Shown here: one piece after another, positions 60,075-64,000 of the stretch
Layout of the letters: each line of letters begins with the position of its first letter
Position numbering within the stretch: position 1 is the first letter of the stretch
Source of the DNA: JAWKTV01 sp041398905
GTDB lineage: Bacteria > Planctomycetota > Planctomycetia > Planctomycetales > Planctomycetaceae
DNA length: 64,000 nt
Assembly (NCBI GenBank): GCA_041398905.1
Contig: JAWKTV010000009.1
Coordinates: forward strand, 124,001-188,000
Direction: 5' to 3'
Program-made: the position numbers and the translations under genes
The notes under the pieces: generated by a model
Databases searched by the model: none
Told to the model about the DNA's origin: nothing
What the model saw: the letters and a program-made list of their open reading frames with translations, nothing else

Positions 60075-60548
60075 ATGGGTAAAGGATTCACGGCCAGCGC
60101 CACGCAGTTGAAGCCCGATCCGCGTTACGGATCGAAGCTCGCCTCGAAGTTCATCAACTGCCTGATGTACGACGGCAAGAAGAGCGCCGCGACCCGCGAG
60201 TTTTACGCGGCCCTCGATATCGTCGCCAGCAAGGTGAAGGACCAGGAGCCGATCGAGATCTTCACCCAGGCTCTTGAGAACGTGAAGCCCGCGATGGAGG
60301 TCCGCTCCAAGCGCGTCGGTGGTGCGACGTACCAGGTCCCGACGCCGGTTGGCCAGAAGCGTCAACGCGCTCTCGCGATCCGCTGGATTCTCGCGGCCGT
60401 TCGTGGTCGCAAGGGGCGTCCGGTCGCCCAAAGCCTCGCGGAAGAGTTGATTGCCGCCGCGAAGCGCGAAGGAACCGCCATGACGACCCGTGAAAACGTC
60501 CACCGTATGGCCGAGGCCAACAAGGCGTTCGCCCACTTCGCGTGGTAA
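60075..60548 (+). CDS. rpsG: 30S ribosomal protein S7
   Basis: A primary 16S rRNA-binding protein of the 30S head and repressor of the str operon in E. coli. The 157-residue frame has normal length and features: PDPRYGSKLASKFINCLMYD near the N-terminus, the RNA-contact VRSKRVGGATYQVP and the end of the family TTRENVHRMAEANKAFAHF. It lies about 110 bases after rpsL and is followed by a strong terminator, which separates it from fusA. Confidence 0.96.
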   Translation: MGKGFTASATQLKPDPRYGSKLASKFINCLMYDGKKSAATREFYAALDIVASKVKDQEPIEIFTQALENVKPAMEVRSKRVGGATYQVPTPVGQKRQRALAIRWILAAVRGRKGRPVAQSLAEELIAAAKREGTAMTTRENVHRMAEANKAFAHFAW

Positions 60549-60608
60549 GCATCCTTCGGGCCACGGGTACGTGGGATTCCCGTCGAGCGACAATTTGAAC
60601 ATGCATGC

Positions 60609-60634
60609 AGCCCACGGGCATTCCCCCGTGGGCT
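60609..60634 (+). terminator. Strong terminator between rpsG and fusA
   Basis: AGCCCACGGG and CCCGTGGGCT make a perfect 10-bp stem with a 6-base loop, with GTTTG following. It lies about 60 bases after rpsG and suggests that fusA has its own promoter or is read by partial read-through. Confidence 0.7.
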
Positions 60635-60759
60635 GTTTGCGTTGAATGATAGCAGCCTGGTCCAAGCTCAGGGGCCCGCCGATCGGATGGAACTCCGCGA
60701 GGCGTCGCGCCACCCGCCCAACGCATTGACGACTGACAACCGAACACCGAAAAACTGCC

Positions 60760-62832
60760 ATGGCACGCGACATCAACAAGCTTCGGAACCTCGGCATCGT
60801 CGCCCATATCGATGCCGGCAAGACGACGACGACGGAACGAATCCTGTTCTACACCGGTGCGACCCACAAGATGGGCAACGTCGACGACGGGACGACCGAG
60901 ACCGACTTCGACCCCGAAGAGGCCCGCCGCGGCATCACCATCTATTCAGCGGCCGTCACCTGCAAGTGGAAGGACCACACGATCAACCTGATCGACACGC
61001 CGGGGCATGTCGACTTCACGGCTGAGGTGCAGCGGAGCCTCCGTGTGCTGGACGGTGCGGTCGTGGTGTTCAGCGCAGTGGAAGGTGTCGAGGCGCAGAG
61101 CGAGACCGTGTGGCGGCAGGCGGACAACTTCAAGGTGCCGCGTCTGCTTCATCAACAAGATGGACCGTATTGGGGCGGATTTCGAGCGGACGCTGGGGCA
61201 ACTGCGGAAGCGGCTCGCCGCCGAGCCGGTGCCGCTGATGATCCCGATTGAAGCCGGGCACGCCTTCGAGGGCATCATCGACCTGATCGAACAGAAGGCG
61301 CTGTACTTTGACGTCGAGTCGCTGGGGAAGAACTACAAGATCGAGGAGATTCCGGAGAAGTACAAGGACATTGCGGCCGAGTACCGGGCGAAGCTGATGG
61401 ACGTCGTCTCGATGTACGATGACGACATCATGCAGGCGTACCTCGAAGGGATCGACGTGCCCTCGGAGCAGATCCATGCCGTGCTCCGCAAGGCGACGCT
61501 GAGCCTGCAGATTCAACCGACATTCTGCGGATCGTCGCTGCACTACTGCGGGGTGCAGCCGGTGCTGGACGCGGTCATTCGTTATCTGCCGAGCCCGCTC
61601 GACGTGCCGGCCGTGCATGGAGTGCATCCGAACCCGACCAAGAAGGAGACCGTCGAGCAGGTCCGCGAGACCGACCCGAACGAACCGGTCGCCGGGCTGA
61701 TCTTCAAGATCGTCTCCGACAAGCACGCCGACTTCTGCTTTGTTCGCGTCTATTCAGGCGTGATGAAGAGCGGCACCAAGCTGCTCAACCCGCGAACCGG
61801 CAAGAAGGAAATCGTCAGCCAGCTATGGCACATTCAGGCGGACTCCCGGGAGAAGCTGGAGACCGACTCCGTCGAGGCGGGAGATATTGTCGGGGTGATT
61901 GGCCCGCGCGATGTCGTCACCGGCGATACGCTGTGTGACGCGAAGGCACCGATCCTGCTGGAGAGCATCGCCTTTCCCGAGACCGTCATCTCGATGGCGA
62001 TCGAGCCCGATTCGTCGGCCGACCGCAAGAAGCTGGAAGACGCCTTGAAGGTGCTGGCGAAGCAGGACCCGACCTTCCGGGCGCGGATCAACGAGGAGAC
62101 GGGCCAGACGCTGATCAGCGGCATGGGCGAACTGCACCTCGAAATCATCTGCAATCGACTGCGGGACGACATGAAGTTGAACGTCCGCATTCACAAGCCC
62201 CGCGTCTCATATCGCGAAACGATCAAGAAGGTGGCCGAGGCGAACGGCGAGTTCCATCGCTCGACGCCGACCGGAACGGAGTCCGCCCGCGTGCGACTGA
62301 AGGCCGAGCCGCACATGGGGGACGAGCCGATCACCATCGTCGTCGAGAACCTGCCCGAGGAGATGCCCAACGACCTGCGGAAGCTGCTGCCGCAGGTGCT
62401 GCTCGAAGCGCGCAAGGGGGCGGCGTCGTCGGGTATCCGCTGATGCACGTGAAGCTGACCGCCATCGAAGTCGCCTACCAGGTCGGCGAAACGACCGAAA
62501 GTGCGCTGCGGGCGGCTGCGTCGATGGCGGTGCAGAACGTGCTCAACGCGGCGGACATCGCGCTCCTGGAACCGGTCATGAAGCTCGAAGTCGTGACCCC
62601 CGCGGAATTCCTCGGGAACATTCAGTCCGACCTCGCGTCGCGTCACGCCCGCATTCAGGGTTCCGAGCCGCGAGGCCACCTGACGGCTCTCGAAGCGGAA
62701 GTCTCCCTCGCCAACATGTTCGGTTACTCCACGCATGTCCGCAGTCTGTCGCAGGGGCGGGCTTCGTATTCGATGGAGCCGCTCAAGTACGATCTGGCTC
62801 CGACGTCGGTGTTAAAGGAGATGCTCTCCTGA
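60760..62832 (+). CDS. fusA: Elongation factor G (two frameshifts)
   Basis: The ribosomal translocase, a GTPase. Domain I: GIVAHIDAGKTTTTERILFY (P-loop), then DFDPEEARRGITIYSA (switch I: ARRGITI in place of the usual ERGITI), INLIDTPGHVDF and, after a two-base loss near 61140 (CFINKMDRIGADF), NKMD. Domains II-V follow (GLIFKIVSDKHADFCFVRVY, TGQTLISGMGELHLEIICNR). A base lost near 62425 moves the last 130 residues to another frame (GYPLMHVKLTAIE to VLKEMLS). The protein is about 690 residues. The changed switch-I and domain II sequence suggests one of the second EF-G forms of planctomycetes and spirochaetes. Confidence 0.93.
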
Positions 62833-62906
62833 AGCACCTGCGCAGCCTCCCGGGCTGGCGGCCGGTGCGAACGCGGCCGGTGCGACGAACATCTCTGCCC
62901 GGCCGG

Positions 62907-64000
62907 CTATTCGCGGTCGCTTGTGAAGTCGAACGTGAGTTCAGGAACCGGTTCGGTGGGCGTCAGGCCGCTCTTTGTGCGCTTGCCTGTCCGCGGCGGC
63001 GTCCGGATCGCTGACACGAAGGGTATAGGGGCCGTCGCCGTACACGCGCGGCGTGAACTCCGCACCCGCAATTCGAAGTGAAGAGACGATCTCTCCCGTC
63101 GCATCGTCGATCACCTGGACCAGCGGCTTTTCGAGACCCGTCACCTGGATCGTCGCCAACGGCTTTGAGGCGGGTCCGCCGGCGTTGTCCTGCTGACGGA
63201 TTGTGCGCGGCCAGCCGGGGAACTGATCGCCCGGCTGAAGGTTGTCGGCGTCGATGAGCAGCCGGTAGCAGTTGATTTCGATCGTCTGCGTCGGCTTGTG
63301 GAACTTGACGAGTCCGTAGCCGCTCGACTTGTCGTGCAGCAGTTCGAGCACCGGCTTGCGATTCTCCCGTTCCGGGTTGCCGATGGCGTAAACACTCATG
63401 CGGTTACCAAAGCCGTCGAAGTACTCGCCCGTGTCGGCCAGTTGCTCGCCCGTGGGCTCATAGGTCGGTCGGTTCTGGACAGCTCGCCCTTCCGCGTCGG
63501 GACGCCAGCTCCGGGGATAGCCGGCGGCGATCGAGGGGACGCAGAACGACCACGCCGCGTCACCGAACTCGTCGATTCCCTGTTGCGTGATGGACGGCAA
63601 ATGCTGGTCGCCGGCGTAATGAAAGGCGTACCCTTTGCGCATCGCCCGAAGGGCTTTGTTGCGTCCGGTCTGCGGCCAGCCGTTCGAGTCGAGGTCCGCG
63701 AAAATGAACTCCTGCTGCGGGCCGTGATAGTTCGCGAGATTGCAGAAGATCGTCTGGCTGAGGACGCATTTCATCTCGCTCCCCCGCCAGTCGGCCGACC
63801 AGCGTTCGAGGAAGTCGAGCTGTCGGTCACCGAGCAGCTTCAACCCCTGCCGGTCGAGCAGCGCGGGATCGTAGTCCGGGTCGGTCTGATGGTCGGGACG
63901 CCCGCGCCAGGTGTTGACCTTTCCTTCCGGCCCGGACTTGAAGTACCGGTCTTCGAGGATCGTGAAGCTGATCCCGCCATACACCATGTCGCCGTACCAG
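62907..64000 (-). CDS. PhoD-like alkaline phosphatase (5' end outside window, one frameshift)
   Basis: A secreted-type metal phosphatase. The visible part starts at the window edge in frame (WYGDMVYGGISFTILEDRYF). The metal-site-like motifs LGDRQLDFLERWSAD, VLSQTIFCNLANYHGP and KGYAFHYAGDQHLPSI follow. The C-terminal beta region ends in PELTFDFTSDRE after a frame change near 62975; the frame that stays open to 62941 is an artefact. PhoD enzymes release phosphate from nucleic acids and phosphodiesters. The N-terminal Tat signal is not visible here. Confidence 0.75.

Noticed and set aside
62443..62832. Separate small gene after fusA
   Set aside because: It is the EF-G C-terminal domain in another frame after a lost base, not an independent protein.

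Overview
The window looks like chromosomal DNA from a high-GC planctomycete, probably in or near the Planctomycetales. The evidence is gene content: a DUF1549/DUF1553 plus DUF1501 secreted pair, a DUF1080 protein, a type I sulfatase, a cysteine-containing YTV cell-wall protein, a TPR protein with two RNA-polymerase-alpha C-terminal domains, PQQ-type beta-propellers, and mostly monocistronic genes on alternating strands. The genus is not resolved. No prophage, CRISPR array or intact insertion sequence is visible; the only mobile trace is a 3' transposase remnant near 59.2 kb.

Quality warning. About 20 genes, including rpsL, fusA, typA, uvrB, trpB and leuA, are interrupted by frame changes. Most are single-base losses in C or G runs, and homology resumes directly in the next frame. 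This is the signature of consensus sequencing errors, not of pseudogenes, so broken genes are given as one CDS each with the shifts stated.

Layout. 0-8 kb: lipoprotein (partial), typA, tRNA-Val(GAC), uvrB, an acyltransferase and a metallophosphoesterase. 8-14.5 kb (minus): ECF sigma factor, anti-sigma-like membrane protein, coiled-coil secreted protein, PSCyt/DUF1553 protein and DUF1501 protein. 14.8-23 kb: RsbU-like phosphatase with GAF and PAS domains, a membrane protein with a possible RNase-fold tail, transglutaminase, aquaglyceroporin, esterase and sulfatase. 23-33 kb: haem-motif protein, two HEAT/membrane proteins, a RimK ligase with a TrkA-C tail beside a RimB-like protease, HAD hydrolase, DUF1080 and PQQ propeller. 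32.5-46 kb: TPR-alphaCTD protein, oxidoreductase, SRPBCC protein, pilin-like protein, Ser/Thr kinase, bioF, M24 peptidase, CPBP protein, an ABC-2 permease carrying a large soluble insert, and a nuclease/phosphatase-fold enzyme. 46-56 kb: secreted caspase-like protein, a leucine-rich leader ORF with terminator in front of leuA, a CPBP-like/sulfotransferase fusion, a tandem pair of unassigned repeat proteins, and trpB. 56-64 kb: YTV protein, PDZ protein, transposase remnant, rpsL-rpsG-fusA (the str cluster without tuf) and a PhoD-like phosphatase cut by the window edge.

The most interesting points are the probable leucine attenuator of leuA (a 46-residue ORF with five consecutive Leu codons, then a hairpin and T-run), the TPR-(alphaCTD)2 protein with its own sigma70-like promoter, the sulfotransferase fused to a CPBP-like membrane domain lacking the protease residues, the duplicated repeat-domain proteins at 52-54 kb, and the membrane-tethered domain at 17-18 kb that resembles RNase toxins.
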